Shown here piece after piece: positions 28,815 through 37,723 of a stretch of 64,000 bases of DNA. A program made the translations under genes and the position numbers. Positions within the stretch are counted from its first letter, which is position 1; every line of letters starts with the position of its first letter. This stretch comes from Phycisphaeraceae bacterium (lineage in GTDB: Bacteria; Planctomycetota; Phycisphaerae; Phycisphaerales; UBA1924): positions 1,488,001 through 1,552,000 of the forward strand of contig CP075368.1 of assembly GCA_019454185.1 (NCBI GenBank), read 5' to 3'. The notes under the pieces are model-generated. The model did no database searches, was not told the DNA's origin, and saw only the letters and a list, made by a program, of their open reading frames with translations.

Positions 28815-30065
28815 ATGCGTCAGATCGATCGGATCGTCAATGCGCGGCTGCGGGGGCGCGAGGGCCTCTTCGATATCGCGTTGGATGGCGCAGCGATATC
28901 TGACATCACTGCTTCAAATGGCGGCAGGAAAGAGCGTGCAGACGATGTGGAGGGCGGGGTAATCGATGCCTCGGGCGGCATCGTTTGTCCGTCATTCGTG
29001 GATCCACACCTGCACCTGGATCTGGCCTATTCGCTCGATATGGTGCCCGAGAACCGATCCGGCACGCTTGTGGAGGCGATCGGGCTCTGGTCGGAAGCGA
29101 AGCGAGCGGTCACGGCCGAGAATGTCCGCGATCGGGCCATCCGGGCGATCAACCAGGAAGTCTCTTTCGGCACGGGTTTCATCCGCACGCACGTGGATGT
29201 TGCGACAAACGCGGGCCTTCGACTTGTTGAGGGTGTTCTGGCTGCTCGAGAGGCGACAAAGCACTTGTGCGAGATCGAGATCGTTGTCTTTCCGCAGGAC
29301 GGCATCCTGAGAGATCCGGGTGCTCGCGAGCAGATGGCTGCGGCTATGCGCATGGGGTGCGACGCGATCGGGGGCATCGCGCACAACGAGCGTACAACAA
29401 CAGATTCTCGCCGGCACTGCGAGATCCTGTTCGAGTTGGCGAAGGAGTTTGATGCGCCGATCGACTGCCACATCGACGAGACAGACGCTCCGGAGTCGCG
29501 ATGCGTGGAGGAGCTCGCGGCGTTGACGCTCGCGAATCCGGGATGGGCAGGACGAGTCACCGCTTCGCATGTGTGCTCGCTGGCGTCGCACTCCGACGTC
29601 CATGCGGCCAAGGTTATCTCGATGATCGCAGATGCGGGCATGCACGTCGTCTGCAACCTGTGCGTCAATATGCATCTGCAGGGGCGGTTTGACCGGTACC
29701 CGAAGCGGCGCGGCATGACCCGGGTTTCGGAGCTTCGGACGAGTGGGGTGACCGTCGGCGCTGGACAGGATTGCATCAAGGATCCGTTCTATCCGCTCGG
29801 AACGGGGCAGATGCTCGACATCGCGCACATGCTGGTCCATGTAGACCACCTCTCGCTGCCCAATGACATCGAGTACGCGTTCGATTGCGTAGGCGCGAAT
29901 GCGGCACGGATCATGGGAATATCCGGCTACGGCGTCTCACCCGGCTGTGGTGCGAATCTTGTGGTGTTGCCTGTGGAGTCAGCTGCGGAAGCGGTCAGGA
30001 CCAGGCCTCGCCCTCTCGCTGTGCTGAGGAACGGCTACGAAGTCGCAGCGTCCGACCCTGCGTAG
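28815..30065 (+). CDS. CodA-like amidohydrolase (cytosine deaminase family)
   Basis: 416 residues. Metal-binding residues of the amidohydrolase barrel: DPHLHLD (HxH), CHIDETDAPESR (His, Glu), TASHVCSLASHSD (His) and GQDCIKDPFYPLGTG (Asp). The combination His-Ile-Asp-Glu plus DPFYPLGTG resembles bacterial cytosine/isoguanine deaminases of the CodA type. It would hydrolyse an amino group from a pyrimidine or related ring, but specificity could also be creatinine- or triazine-like. Start ATG 28815 has GGAG eight bases upstream, inside the M61 stop region; the frame is open to 28731. It converges with a small membrane gene. Confidence 0.82.
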   Translation: MRQIDRIVNARLRGREGLFDIALDGAAISDITASNGGRKERADDVEGGVIDASGGIVCPSFVDPHLHLDLAYSLDMVPENRSGTLVEAIGLWSEAKRAVTAENVRDRAIRAINQEVSFGTGFIRTHVDVATNAGLRLVEGVLAAREATKHLCEIEIVVFPQDGILRDPGAREQMAAAMRMGCDAIGGIAHNERTTTDSRRHCEILFELAKEFDAPIDCHIDETDAPESRCVEELAALTLANPGWAGRVTASHVCSLASHSDVHAAKVISMIADAGMHVVCNLCVNMHLQGRFDRYPKRRGMTRVSELRTSGVTVGAGQDCIKDPFYPLGTGQMLDIAHMLVHVDHLSLPNDIEYAFDCVGANAARIMGISGYGVSPGCGANLVVLPVESAAEAVRTRPRPLAVLRNGYEVAASDPA

Positions 30066-30067
30066 CC

Positions 30068-30400
30068 CTATCGTGCAAGCAATACGCGTCCACGAATCGC
30101 TGATCGTGTGGCTCTTGCCAATAGCCAGACGATCGCGAGTATGCTGAGCGTGATCAATGTGAGACGAAGAATTCCGGCAACGGGGAGCGAGATCCCGAGA
30201 CCTGTCAGCACCAGCACATACGCCGCGATACATGCCGGGCACTTGGGAACGAGCGCCAAGACGGCCAGTGGCAGCGCCCACACGAGAGCTGCGAAGAATC
30301 GAGACGGCAAGGAGCGTTGCTCCGGACCGGGTACCGATGATTCAGCGGCGGGTTCATTGGTCACGCTCTTCTCTGAACAGTCGCAACGGCCACACATCAC
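30068..30400 (-). CDS. small cysteine-rich membrane protein
   Basis: 110 residues. The N-terminus has a CGRCDCS cluster, followed by a disordered segment and two membrane helices. The loop start LVPKCPACIAAYV has a CPxC motif directly at the first helix, a layout seen in MerC/MerT-like and hypothetical planctomycete proteins. Metal or redox roles are possible but unproven. It lies nine bases downstream of the DUF899 gene on the same strand, which suggests co-transcription. Confidence 0.62.
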   Translation of the reverse strand: MMCGRCDCSEKSVTNEPAAESSVPGPEQRSLPSRFFAALVWALPLAVLALVPKCPACIAAYVLVLTGLGISLPVAGILRLTLITLSILAIVWLLARATRSAIRGRVLLAR

Positions 30401-30409
30401 GACCTCGCT

Positions 30410-31213
30410 TCAAAGAGATGGGCCGGTGATCCCCGGACGCTCCGCCCACGGATCGACGAAAGCCGATCCGTCGTATCGGTCATGGTGCCGAAGCCATCCC
30501 ATGCCTCCCCCCTCTGCCTCATCGCGCCCCTTGGGTGTGATATCGATGTAGCGGTATGCTGTAAGGAAGTCCTCAAGTCCGCGCGCGAAGGTTGAGTAGG
30601 TGTGGTAGATGCTGCCGCGTGAGTCCTTCGTAAAGACCGAGACGCCCGGGAGCTCGCGAATCGGGTATGGCCTGGCGTTGTAGTTGTACAGACTGGTCGG
30701 ATCGGCGAGTTCGCTGTCGGTGAAGGAGACACCGAAGTCTCGCCCGAAGCCGTTTCTCGCCTCGGAAACCCAGGGAAAGGACCATCCCATGCGTACGCGG
30801 AACGCTTCGATCATGTCGATCGGCGCCTTCGACACTGTGATGAATGAGATGTCTCTGTGTGCAAGGTGCACGACGATGCCGTTGTAGTGGTCGGCGACGA
30901 AAGAGCAGGACTTGCACCCTTGCGACCACGTCGGATCGAACATGAAGTGGTAGACGATGAGCTGCGACCTCGCACCAAACAGATCCGCGAGCGAGAGTCT
31001 GCTGCCCCATTCGGGTGTCGCGTCAAAGACGTACTGCTTATCCACTCGTACCCACGGCATCGATCGAACCCGAGCGGCGACCTTGTCGCGTCGGCGTGTC
31101 AGTTCCTTCTCTTCGGCAAGGAGTAACAGACGCTCCCGGAGCCACTCGTCACGCGACACCACCCGCTGGGACTTGAAACCGCTATCGGTGCTTGAAGAGG
31201 AATCGGCCTGCAT
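30410..31213 (-). CDS. DUF899 thioredoxin-fold protein
   Basis: 267 residues from the ATG at 31213, which follows GGAGG by nine bases; an upstream in-frame start at 31246 lies in the promoter spacer region. WLRERLLLLAEEKELTRRRD and LPWVRVDK-like, LIVYHFMFDPTWSQGCKSCS and GWSFPWVSE match the DUF899 family. A CKSCS motif sits where the thioredoxin active site would be. The function is uncertain, possibly peroxide or thiol handling. A near-consensus sigma-70 promoter precedes it, implying strong expression. Confidence 0.85.
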   Translation of the reverse strand: MQADSSSSTDSGFKSQRVVSRDEWLRERLLLLAEEKELTRRRDKVAARVRSMPWVRVDKQYVFDATPEWGSRLSLADLFGARSQLIVYHFMFDPTWSQGCKSCSFVADHYNGIVVHLAHRDISFITVSKAPIDMIEAFRVRMGWSFPWVSEARNGFGRDFGVSFTDSELADPTSLYNYNARPYPIRELPGVSVFTKDSRGSIYHTYSTFARGLEDFLTAYRYIDITPKGRDEAEGGGMGWLRHHDRYDGSAFVDPWAERPGITGPSL

Positions 31214-31262
31214 CTGGTATCGCCTCCGGCTGCGCGATGATCGCACGAGCAGCGTCGGGCAG

Positions 31263-31292
31263 ACTATATATTCTTGTTATGGCATATGTCAA
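31263..31292 (-). promoter_or_regulatory. near-consensus sigma-70 promoter for the DUF899 gene
   Basis: On the minus strand TTGACA (31287-31292) is followed after 16 bases by TATATA (31265-31270), or after 18 by TATAGT (31263-31268). Both hexamers are close to consensus. It lies about 50 bases upstream of the ATG at 31213, and no other promoter seen in this window is as good. Confidence 0.72.
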
Positions 31293-31335
31293 GCCGCGGC
31301 TCTTCCCTTCACTGCACTGCGCTGATCGTGGCGAT

Positions 31336-32814
31336 TTACCCCCCCATGCGCTTGATCATGCCCGTCGTGCTCTTGCCTTCGACAAGGTCGATCAGGACGA
31401 CGCTCCCGCCCCAGGATTCCACATCGGAGCCCCCCACCACTTTGTCCTTGGTGTAGTCAGCGCCCTTCACGAGGATGTCTGGCTTGAGCCGCTTTATGAG
31501 GTCGATAGGCGTGTCTTCATCGAAGACGACAACGGCCCCGACACACCCGAGGCCACCGAGCACTCGGGCACGATCCTCCTCGGAATTGACCGGCCTTGCC
31601 GCCCCCTTCAGTCGCTTGACCGAGGCATCGCTGTTCAGCCCGACAATGAGAAAGTCACCATGCGTCGCGGCTTTGTCGAGCAGATCGACGTGGCCCGCGT
31701 GGAGCAGGTCGAAGCATCCGTTCGTAAAGACGATCTTCTGCCCGGATGCCCGTCTCGCCCGCACCTCGATCTCTGCCTGCTCGATGGTTCGGAGTTTGCC
31801 GCGTGTACGTGCGGCCTGCTCCAGGACCGCGTGGTGTACGCGCTCGATGGGAATGGGCTCTACGCCGAAGATCTCGACCTCAAGCCCTGCCGCTGCGTTC
31901 GCGAAGCGGACCGCATCGCTCCATGTGGAGCCGTTTGCGCGTGCCGCGGCCAGCCCCGCAAGAAACATATCGCCAGCGCCAGTGACGTCGTAGACCTTCC
32001 TCGCCACGGTAGGTATGGAAACGGGGTCGCCATCCCTCTCAAGGAGAAGGGCCCCGTGGCGATCGAGCGTCAGGACAACAGCGTCTAACTCGACGGCAGA
32101 AAGCAGCGTTCGGGCAAGGGTTGCGTTGTGCGCCACGTCTGCCTCGCCGTCTGTTCGCTGGCCGGTCGCGACCTCGGCCTCGGTCCGGTTCGGTGTGATC
32201 ACCGTCGCGCCACGGTAACGCGAATAGGAGTCGAGCCGGGCAGGATCAACGAAGACGGGCTTTCCGAGACGCCGCGCCATCTCGATCACGCCCTGGCAGA
32301 CTTGTTCTGTGCAGACTCCCTTGGCGTAATCCTCGATGCAGATAACCTCGGCCCAATCGAGCGAGTCTCGCACACGGGCGAGCAGTGACTCTGCGGCTGC
32401 CGCGGACAAGGGGTCTCGCGACTCAAAGTCCACGCGGAACATTTTCTGCGGATGCCTGGCCTGAGCAAGCCCGATGAGATTCTGCTTGACCGTTGTCGGC
32501 CGAGACGAGTCGGCGACGAGTCCGGACGCGTCGATACCTCGTTCGACAAGGGCATGCCTGAGGATGTCGCCGTGCTGGTCTGTGCCGATCACGCCGCACG
32601 CGCGGACAGTGCCTCGGAGAGCCGCGAGATCGAGGCAGACATTGGCCGCACCACCGGGGTTGCTCGTCTGTCGTCTCACATGGAGGATCGGTACAGGGGC
32701 ATCGGCCGAGAGCCGCTCGGCATCGCCATAGAGGTGCTGGTCCAGCATGAAGTCGCCGACAACGAGTGCGTTGAAGGGCTTCCAGCGGTCGAGGTGCCCG
32801 AGCAGAAGATCCAT
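31336..32814 (-). CDS. hldE: bifunctional heptose 7-phosphate kinase / heptose 1-phosphate adenylyltransferase
   Basis: 492 residues with both domains. Residues 1-330 are a PfkB-type sugar kinase (VVGDFMLDQHLYGDAERLS, NPGGAANVCLD, DVTGAGDMFLAGLAAA). Residues about 355-492 are a nucleotidyltransferase with FTNGCFDLLHAGHVDLL. It produces ADP-D-glycero-beta-D-manno-heptose, used for LPS core or glycosylation. The start ATG 32814 is 28 bases after the GspE-like gene stop, so it lies in the same transcript. This is evidence for a heptose-containing surface polymer. Confidence 0.93.
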   Translation of the reverse strand: MDLLLGHLDRWKPFNALVVGDFMLDQHLYGDAERLSADAPVPILHVRRQTSNPGGAANVCLDLAALRGTVRACGVIGTDQHGDILRHALVERGIDASGLVADSSRPTTVKQNLIGLAQARHPQKMFRVDFESRDPLSAAAAESLLARVRDSLDWAEVICIEDYAKGVCTEQVCQGVIEMARRLGKPVFVDPARLDSYSRYRGATVITPNRTEAEVATGQRTDGEADVAHNATLARTLLSAVELDAVVLTLDRHGALLLERDGDPVSIPTVARKVYDVTGAGDMFLAGLAAARANGSTWSDAVRFANAAAGLEVEIFGVEPIPIERVHHAVLEQAARTRGKLRTIEQAEIEVRARRASGQKIVFTNGCFDLLHAGHVDLLDKAATHGDFLIVGLNSDASVKRLKGAARPVNSEEDRARVLGGLGCVGAVVVFDEDTPIDLIKRLKPDILVKGADYTKDKVVGGSDVESWGGSVVLIDLVEGKSTTGMIKRMGG

Positions 32815-32842
32815 GCGGGGTGATGTTAGGGACCACAAGCCC

Positions 32843-34549
32843 TCAGACGCCGCCCGCGACTTTCTCGGCCTCATCGATCGAGGTATGTCCCTCGCAGACC
32901 AGGCGATAGGCGGATTGCGCGAGGGTGGTGAAGTGTCCCGCCTCGATCGCCTTGCGCATGGCCTGTACGCCGGGTGCCTTGAGAACGATGTCCCTGAGTT
33001 CCGTGTTGAAATCCAGAAGCTCGAAGATGGCCCTTCGCCCCTTGAAGCCGGTCTTCAGGCACCTTGCGCACCCGACCGCGTGGAACGGCTTGGCGCCCTG
33101 GATATGCCCCTTTCCCATTCGGGTGATCTGGCCGGGCGTGAGGGGCACCGGCGTCTTGCAGTTGTCGCAGAGGACTCGCAACAGACGCTGAGCGAGGACA
33201 AGATCGAGCGCGTTTGCGACGAGATAGGGTTCGACGCCGAGATCGAGCAGCCGGAAGACGGCGGAGATCGTTTCCTTCGCGTGTACCGTGGAGAAGACGA
33301 CGTGCCCGGTCATGGCCGCCTGCATCGCTGTGCGTGCCGTTTCTTCATCGCGGATCTCTCCGACGTAGATCACGTCAGGATCTTGCCGGAGCACGGAACG
33401 CAGCAACCCGTTGAACGAGTTGCCCCGATGCTCATCGATCGGGATCTGCGTGACGCCGTCGAGCCGGTACTCGACCGGATCCTCGATTGTCACGACGTTT
33501 CTGGTGTTGCGATCGATCTCTCGGATCGCGTTGTAGAGCGTGGTCGTCTTACCCGATCCGGTCGGCCCGCAGACCAGGAGCAACCCCGCATCCTGCATGC
33601 ACGTCCGCCGGATGCGATCGAGCATGTAGGGAGCCATGCCAAGTTCGGCGATGGAACGCGGCATGTCGCGCAGGTCCAGAATTCGCAGCACGAGCTTCTG
33701 ACCATGGATGCTCGGCGTGAACGATGCCCGATAGTCCACGCGCCGATCCGGATAGCGTGCCGAGAACGCGCCGTCGATCACGGCATCTCGTCCGAGCGTC
33801 TTCATCAGACACGCGGCCTTGATCACGCCCTGAACCAACTCGCCGATCCTGTTCGGCAACTCGACGACCCAGGTCATCTGGCCGTCGATCCGCATGCGAA
33901 CGTGGAACGTCTCTCCCTTCGGCTCAAGGTGAATATCCGTAGCCCGCGCCCGACCTGAGAGCGTGAGCAGCAGCCGAACGGCCTTCGGCCCGTCCGCCTC
34001 CCCGAGAACGATGTCCGACGGCTTCCCGTCTGCTGATACAACCTGGATCGTCTCTTCAACAGGGAGATCCGGCGCAAGGTTCTTCACCATCTCACGGAGC
34101 GTTCGCTCCCACGCCGCGCCAGACCCGTCGTGAGAATCGGCAGATGCTGCGGCCTCCATCGACTCAATTCGGAACTCGTGCGTTCCGACCTTCACGATGT
34201 CCCCGGAGACGATTGTCGCCACGTCTACCCGGTCGCCGTTGACCTTCGTCCCGTTCCGGGAACCAAGGTCCCGTACCCGTAACGCACCGCCGCTCTCGGG
34301 TTCGATCACGCAGTGAAAGCGACTCGCTCGCTCGTCCTTAAGGGGAAACGTGTTATCGGGATGCCTGCCGATCGAGATCGGTTCAGCCCCGAGCGGCACG
34401 GGACGCCCCCGGGTCGTGAGGGGGCGGATCTGGAGTGTGTTCGCGGCCGGTGTTGGCATGGGTGCTGTCGGGGTCTCTGAGAGCATCCGGCGGATCGCCG
34501 CACGCTCACTCTCTTTCGCCGTGGGCTTGGTCTTCTGGGATCGCTGCAT
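32843..34549 (-). CDS. FHA-GspE fusion, type II/IV secretion ATPase
   Basis: 568 residues. Residues about 40-125 form an FHA domain (ISIGRHPDNTFPL, RASRFHCVIE, RDLGSRNGTKVN). The ATPase half has GPTGSGKTTTLY near residue 326 (Walker A), an Asp box TIEDPVE, Walker B IYVGEIRDEETARTA and the His box STVHAKETI. The zinc knuckle pair LCDNC and CARCLKTGF is near 480-510. The domain order of GspE/PilB is kept except that the usual N1 domain is replaced by FHA. GspE proteins power pilus or type II secretion assembly. No gspF/G genes are near. It is followed by hldE. Confidence 0.9.
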   Translation of the reverse strand: MQRSQKTKPTAKESERAAIRRMLSETPTAPMPTPAANTLQIRPLTTRGRPVPLGAEPISIGRHPDNTFPLKDERASRFHCVIEPESGGALRVRDLGSRNGTKVNGDRVDVATIVSGDIVKVGTHEFRIESMEAAASADSHDGSGAAWERTLREMVKNLAPDLPVEETIQVVSADGKPSDIVLGEADGPKAVRLLLTLSGRARATDIHLEPKGETFHVRMRIDGQMTWVVELPNRIGELVQGVIKAACLMKTLGRDAVIDGAFSARYPDRRVDYRASFTPSIHGQKLVLRILDLRDMPRSIAELGMAPYMLDRIRRTCMQDAGLLLVCGPTGSGKTTTLYNAIREIDRNTRNVVTIEDPVEYRLDGVTQIPIDEHRGNSFNGLLRSVLRQDPDVIYVGEIRDEETARTAMQAAMTGHVVFSTVHAKETISAVFRLLDLGVEPYLVANALDLVLAQRLLRVLCDNCKTPVPLTPGQITRMGKGHIQGAKPFHAVGCARCLKTGFKGRRAIFELLDFNTELRDIVLKAPGVQAMRKAIEAGHFTTLAQSAYRLVCEGHTSIDEAEKVAGGV

Positions 34550-34648
34550 GCCAGTGTATACGAATGCCCCGGCCGTGTTCAGCGGGTCCTGCAGTACCCT
34601 GGAGTGAAATTCCTAGATGCTCCTCCCCCCGTCTACCATGACCGACCC

Positions 34649-36055
34649 ATGATCGACCTGAAGCAACTCCGTGAGAATCCCGCCCACTATGCCTTGGGTG
34701 CCAAGGCCAAGAACGTTCTCATCGACATCGAGAGGATCGTCGAACTCGACGCACGCAAACGTGCTCTTCAGTCCGAGTTCGAGAAGCTCCGGGCCGAGCA
34801 GAACCGCCTGGCCAAAGAGATCGGGCCGCAGATCGGGAAGCTCAAGGGGTCGCTCAAGGGCAAGCACGGAGCCGAGGCGGACGCGATCCAGAAAGAGATC
34901 GACGCTCTCTCCGCCAAGCCCGTTGCTCTGAAGTCGGCATCGCACGCGATCGAGGCAGAGATCACGGCTCTCGATCCCGAACTCCAGAACCTCCTGCTCC
35001 AGGTTCCGCTGCCGCCGGATCCAGATGTCCCTGTCGGCAAGGGCAGCGAGGACAACATCGAACTACAGCGTTGGAGCCCTCCGGGATTCGACCTGAGCAA
35101 GTCGTTCGAGGCGAATAGGGGCTTTAAGCCGCTGACGCACCTGCAACTGATCGAGAAGCACAACCTCGTGTCGTTCGAGCGGGGCGTCAAGCTCGCGGGC
35201 ACACGCTCGTACATTCTCACGGGGGCGGGGATGCTCCTGCACAATGCGATCCTCCGCTACGCCTTCGACACGATGGTCCACTCACACGGCTTCACCCCGA
35301 TGAGTGTCCCCGTGCTCGTCCGTGAGGAAGCGATGATCGGCACCGGATTCTTCCCCGCCGGACGCGAGCAGGCCTATCTCGTCGACGAGAAGAACCGAGG
35401 CGGCTCAAGCGACTCGTACCTGACCGGTACCGGCGAGGTCGGGCTCATGGGCCTGCACATGGATGAGATTCTCGACGAGGCCTCGCTCCCGCTGCGATAC
35501 GTCACCGTCAGCACATGCTTCAGACGCGAGGCAGGGGCAGCGGGCAAGGACACCGCAGGCCTCTATCGCATCCACCAGTTCGATAAGGTCGAGCAGGTCG
35601 TCATCTGCCGCGCCGACGAGGCCGAGAGCCGCGAATGGCACAAGAAGATGATCGGATACGTCGAGCAACTCCTGCAATCCCTCGGGCTCCCCTACCGCCT
35701 TCTCCAGTGCTGCACAGGCGATCTCGGTGTGAAGAACGCGGACATGGTTGATATTGAGTCTTGGATGCCCGGCAGAGGCGACGCCTCCGACGGCACGCCC
35801 TCGGGCGAGTTCGGAGAGACGCACTCGGCGAGCCGTCTCTACGACTTTCAGTGCCGTCGCCTCAACATGCGGTATCGCCCCGGCGGCTCAGCAGGCAAGG
35901 GCGACACCGTTGTCTGCCACTCGCTGAACAACACCGTCGCCGCGAGCCCTCGCATCCTCATTCCTCTCCTCGAGATGTACCAGAACGCAGATGGTTCGAT
36001 CACGATTCCGGATGTTCTTCGCCCCTACATGAACGGCATGGCACGCATCGGTTGA
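34649..36055 (+). CDS. serS: seryl-tRNA synthetase
   Basis: 468 residues from the ATG at 34649; the frame is open to a GTG at 34604. MIDLKQLRENPAHYALG begins the tRNA-binding coiled-coil arm (to about 110). The class II catalytic core has STCFRREAGAAGKDTAG (motif 2) and LNNTVAASPRILIPLLE (motif 3). It charges tRNA-Ser and tRNA-Sec. It is divergent from the FHA-GspE gene and followed by fmt within 20 bases. Confidence 0.96.
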   Translation: MIDLKQLRENPAHYALGAKAKNVLIDIERIVELDARKRALQSEFEKLRAEQNRLAKEIGPQIGKLKGSLKGKHGAEADAIQKEIDALSAKPVALKSASHAIEAEITALDPELQNLLLQVPLPPDPDVPVGKGSEDNIELQRWSPPGFDLSKSFEANRGFKPLTHLQLIEKHNLVSFERGVKLAGTRSYILTGAGMLLHNAILRYAFDTMVHSHGFTPMSVPVLVREEAMIGTGFFPAGREQAYLVDEKNRGGSSDSYLTGTGEVGLMGLHMDEILDEASLPLRYVTVSTCFRREAGAAGKDTAGLYRIHQFDKVEQVVICRADEAESREWHKKMIGYVEQLLQSLGLPYRLLQCCTGDLGVKNADMVDIESWMPGRGDASDGTPSGEFGETHSASRLYDFQCRRLNMRYRPGGSAGKGDTVVCHSLNNTVAASPRILIPLLEMYQNADGSITIPDVLRPYMNGMARIG

Positions 36056-36089
36056 GCGATCGCCCGAGCGCCTCATGGAGGAGGCCGAC

Positions 36090-37103
36090 ATGACCAACCC
36101 CATGCGCATCGCGTTCTTCGGTTCCGGTGAGTTCGGGCTGCCGACGCTCCGCGCACTCGCCAGAGAGCACACACTCGCAGGGGTCGTCACACAGCCCGAC
36201 AAACCCGCAGGCCGCGGCACCTCACTCACGCCGACACCGATCGGCGCGGCTGCTTCGGCGGAACTCCCCAATGTACCCCTGCTGAAGCCCACCAAATGCA
36301 ACGCGCCCGAAGTCGTTGCAGAGATCAGGAACTGGAACGCCGACGCATGGGTTGTGATCGCTTTCGGGCAGAAACTTGGCGCGGGCCTTCTCGACGGCAT
36401 CTTCGCTATCAACCTGCACGCCTCTATTCTGCCTCGTTGGCGCGGAGCGGCCCCGATCAACGCGGCGATCCTTGCAGGTGACACACACTCGGGAAACAGC
36501 GTCATCACCCTCGCGGAACGCATGGATGCGGGCGAGGTCCTCGCCTCGTCTCGATCGGAGATCGGCTCCGCCGAAACTGCCGGCGAACTCCACGACCGGC
36601 TCAGCGCGGAAGGTCCCGAACTCGTGCTTCGCGTGCTTCGTGACTTTCGGAGCGGAAGACTCTCCCGCAAAGTCCAGGACGAGTCGCTTGTCACACTCGC
36701 TCCCAAGCTCTCTCGCGCCGATGGATACGTGGACTTTGCTCAAGATGCCGCCGTGTGTGCCCGCCGGATCAACGGGCTCAGCCCATGGCCGGGAGTCACC
36801 ATGACGCTCCTCGGCCCTGAGGGCAAACCCATTGAATCACTCAAGCTCTGCCGAGCGTTGGTGCAATCAGATGCTTCTCGCTCCGAATCACGAGTTGTGA
36901 CGCCTGTTGACCGCTGCGCAGTCGAACCCGGGTTGATTCTCGATCCCGAAACTGGCGTGGTCGCCTGCGGCAGCGGGTCCACCGTGCGTCTGATCGACGT
37001 GCAGCCCGCGGGGAAGCGGATCATGGCCTGGCCCGACTTCGCCCGCGGGCGCCGTCTCTCAGGGGCCGAACGCCTCACTCGCTCCAACATGGGGGCCGGA
37101 TGA
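36090..37103 (+). CDS. fmt: methionyl-tRNA formyltransferase
   Basis: 337 residues. RIAFFGSGEFGLPTLRAL is the N-terminal Rossmann fingerprint, and INLHASILPRWRGAAPINAA with the preceding IAFGQKL is the formyl-folate binding and catalytic signature. The ATG at 36090 follows GGAGGAGG (36077-36084) by five bases. It formylates initiator Met-tRNA. The stop overlaps the next gene by four bases (ATGA). A def gene is not adjacent. Confidence 0.95.
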   Translation: MTNPMRIAFFGSGEFGLPTLRALAREHTLAGVVTQPDKPAGRGTSLTPTPIGAAASAELPNVPLLKPTKCNAPEVVAEIRNWNADAWVVIAFGQKLGAGLLDGIFAINLHASILPRWRGAAPINAAILAGDTHSGNSVITLAERMDAGEVLASSRSEIGSAETAGELHDRLSAEGPELVLRVLRDFRSGRLSRKVQDESLVTLAPKLSRADGYVDFAQDAAVCARRINGLSPWPGVTMTLLGPEGKPIESLKLCRALVQSDASRSESRVVTPVDRCAVEPGLILDPETGVVACGSGSTVRLIDVQPAGKRIMAWPDFARGRRLSGAERLTRSNMGAG

Positions 37104-37723
37104 TGGGGCGCATGTTCGAGACGCTCTGGGATCTGCTTGGGCTGACACAACCAGAGAAGCAGCGCAGAAAGCCAGCGTCTCGTACGCGTTCTGATGCGTC
37201 CTCGCCAGTGTCCAGGCAAGCACCGGCACACAATCGCGCGAAGCGCGAGACGAAGCCCGCGCCGGTCTCACGACGCGACACGATGCAATCCAAGTACGAC
37301 GCGATGGTCGAGGCCAAGCTCTCGCATTACGGCGTGCGCGTTCGAAAGTGGCGCACCAGTATGTCCGGTATCGCATGGCAGATCGAGTATCGGGACGGCC
37401 GAGTCTCACGCCTGATCGAGGCCCCGCGCCCCAAAGGACCGATGTCCGCGGCGGTCTTCCTCCACGAGATCGGACACCACGCCATCGGCTTCAACGTGTA
37501 CAAGCCCCGCTGCCTCGAGGAGTACCACGCGTGGGCCTACGCCATTCGAGAGATGGAGGCTCATGGCCTCAACGTCACCGAGAGCGTCCGTCGGCGCATG
37601 CACAACTCGCTGAAGTACGCCGTGGACAAAGCCAAGCGGCGAGGACTGAAGGCGTTGCCCGCTGAGCTTGAGCCGTATCAGCAGAGATACTCGCCGCAAA
37701 GCTCCATCGTCATCACCCCTTGA
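37100..37723 (+). CDS. small HEIGHH protein, putative metallopeptidase
   Basis: 207 residues, not recognised as a named family. Residues 1-70 are basic and disordered. SAAVFLHEIGHHAIGF (about 120-135) carries a HExxH zinc motif, followed by CLEEYHAWAYAIREM, a candidate third ligand Glu. The size and motif recall ImmA/IrrE-type or minigluzincin proteins. No signal peptide is present, so it is probably cytoplasmic. It overlaps fmt by four bases and must be translationally coupled, so its job may relate to protein quality or N-terminal processing; this is inference. Confidence 0.6.
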   Translation: MMGRMFETLWDLLGLTQPEKQRRKPASRTRSDASSPVSRQAPAHNRAKRETKPAPVSRRDTMQSKYDAMVEAKLSHYGVRVRKWRTSMSGIAWQIEYRDGRVSRLIEAPRPKGPMSAAVFLHEIGHHAIGFNVYKPRCLEEYHAWAYAIREMEAHGLNVTESVRRRMHNSLKYAVDKAKRRGLKALPAELEPYQQRYSPQSSIVITP

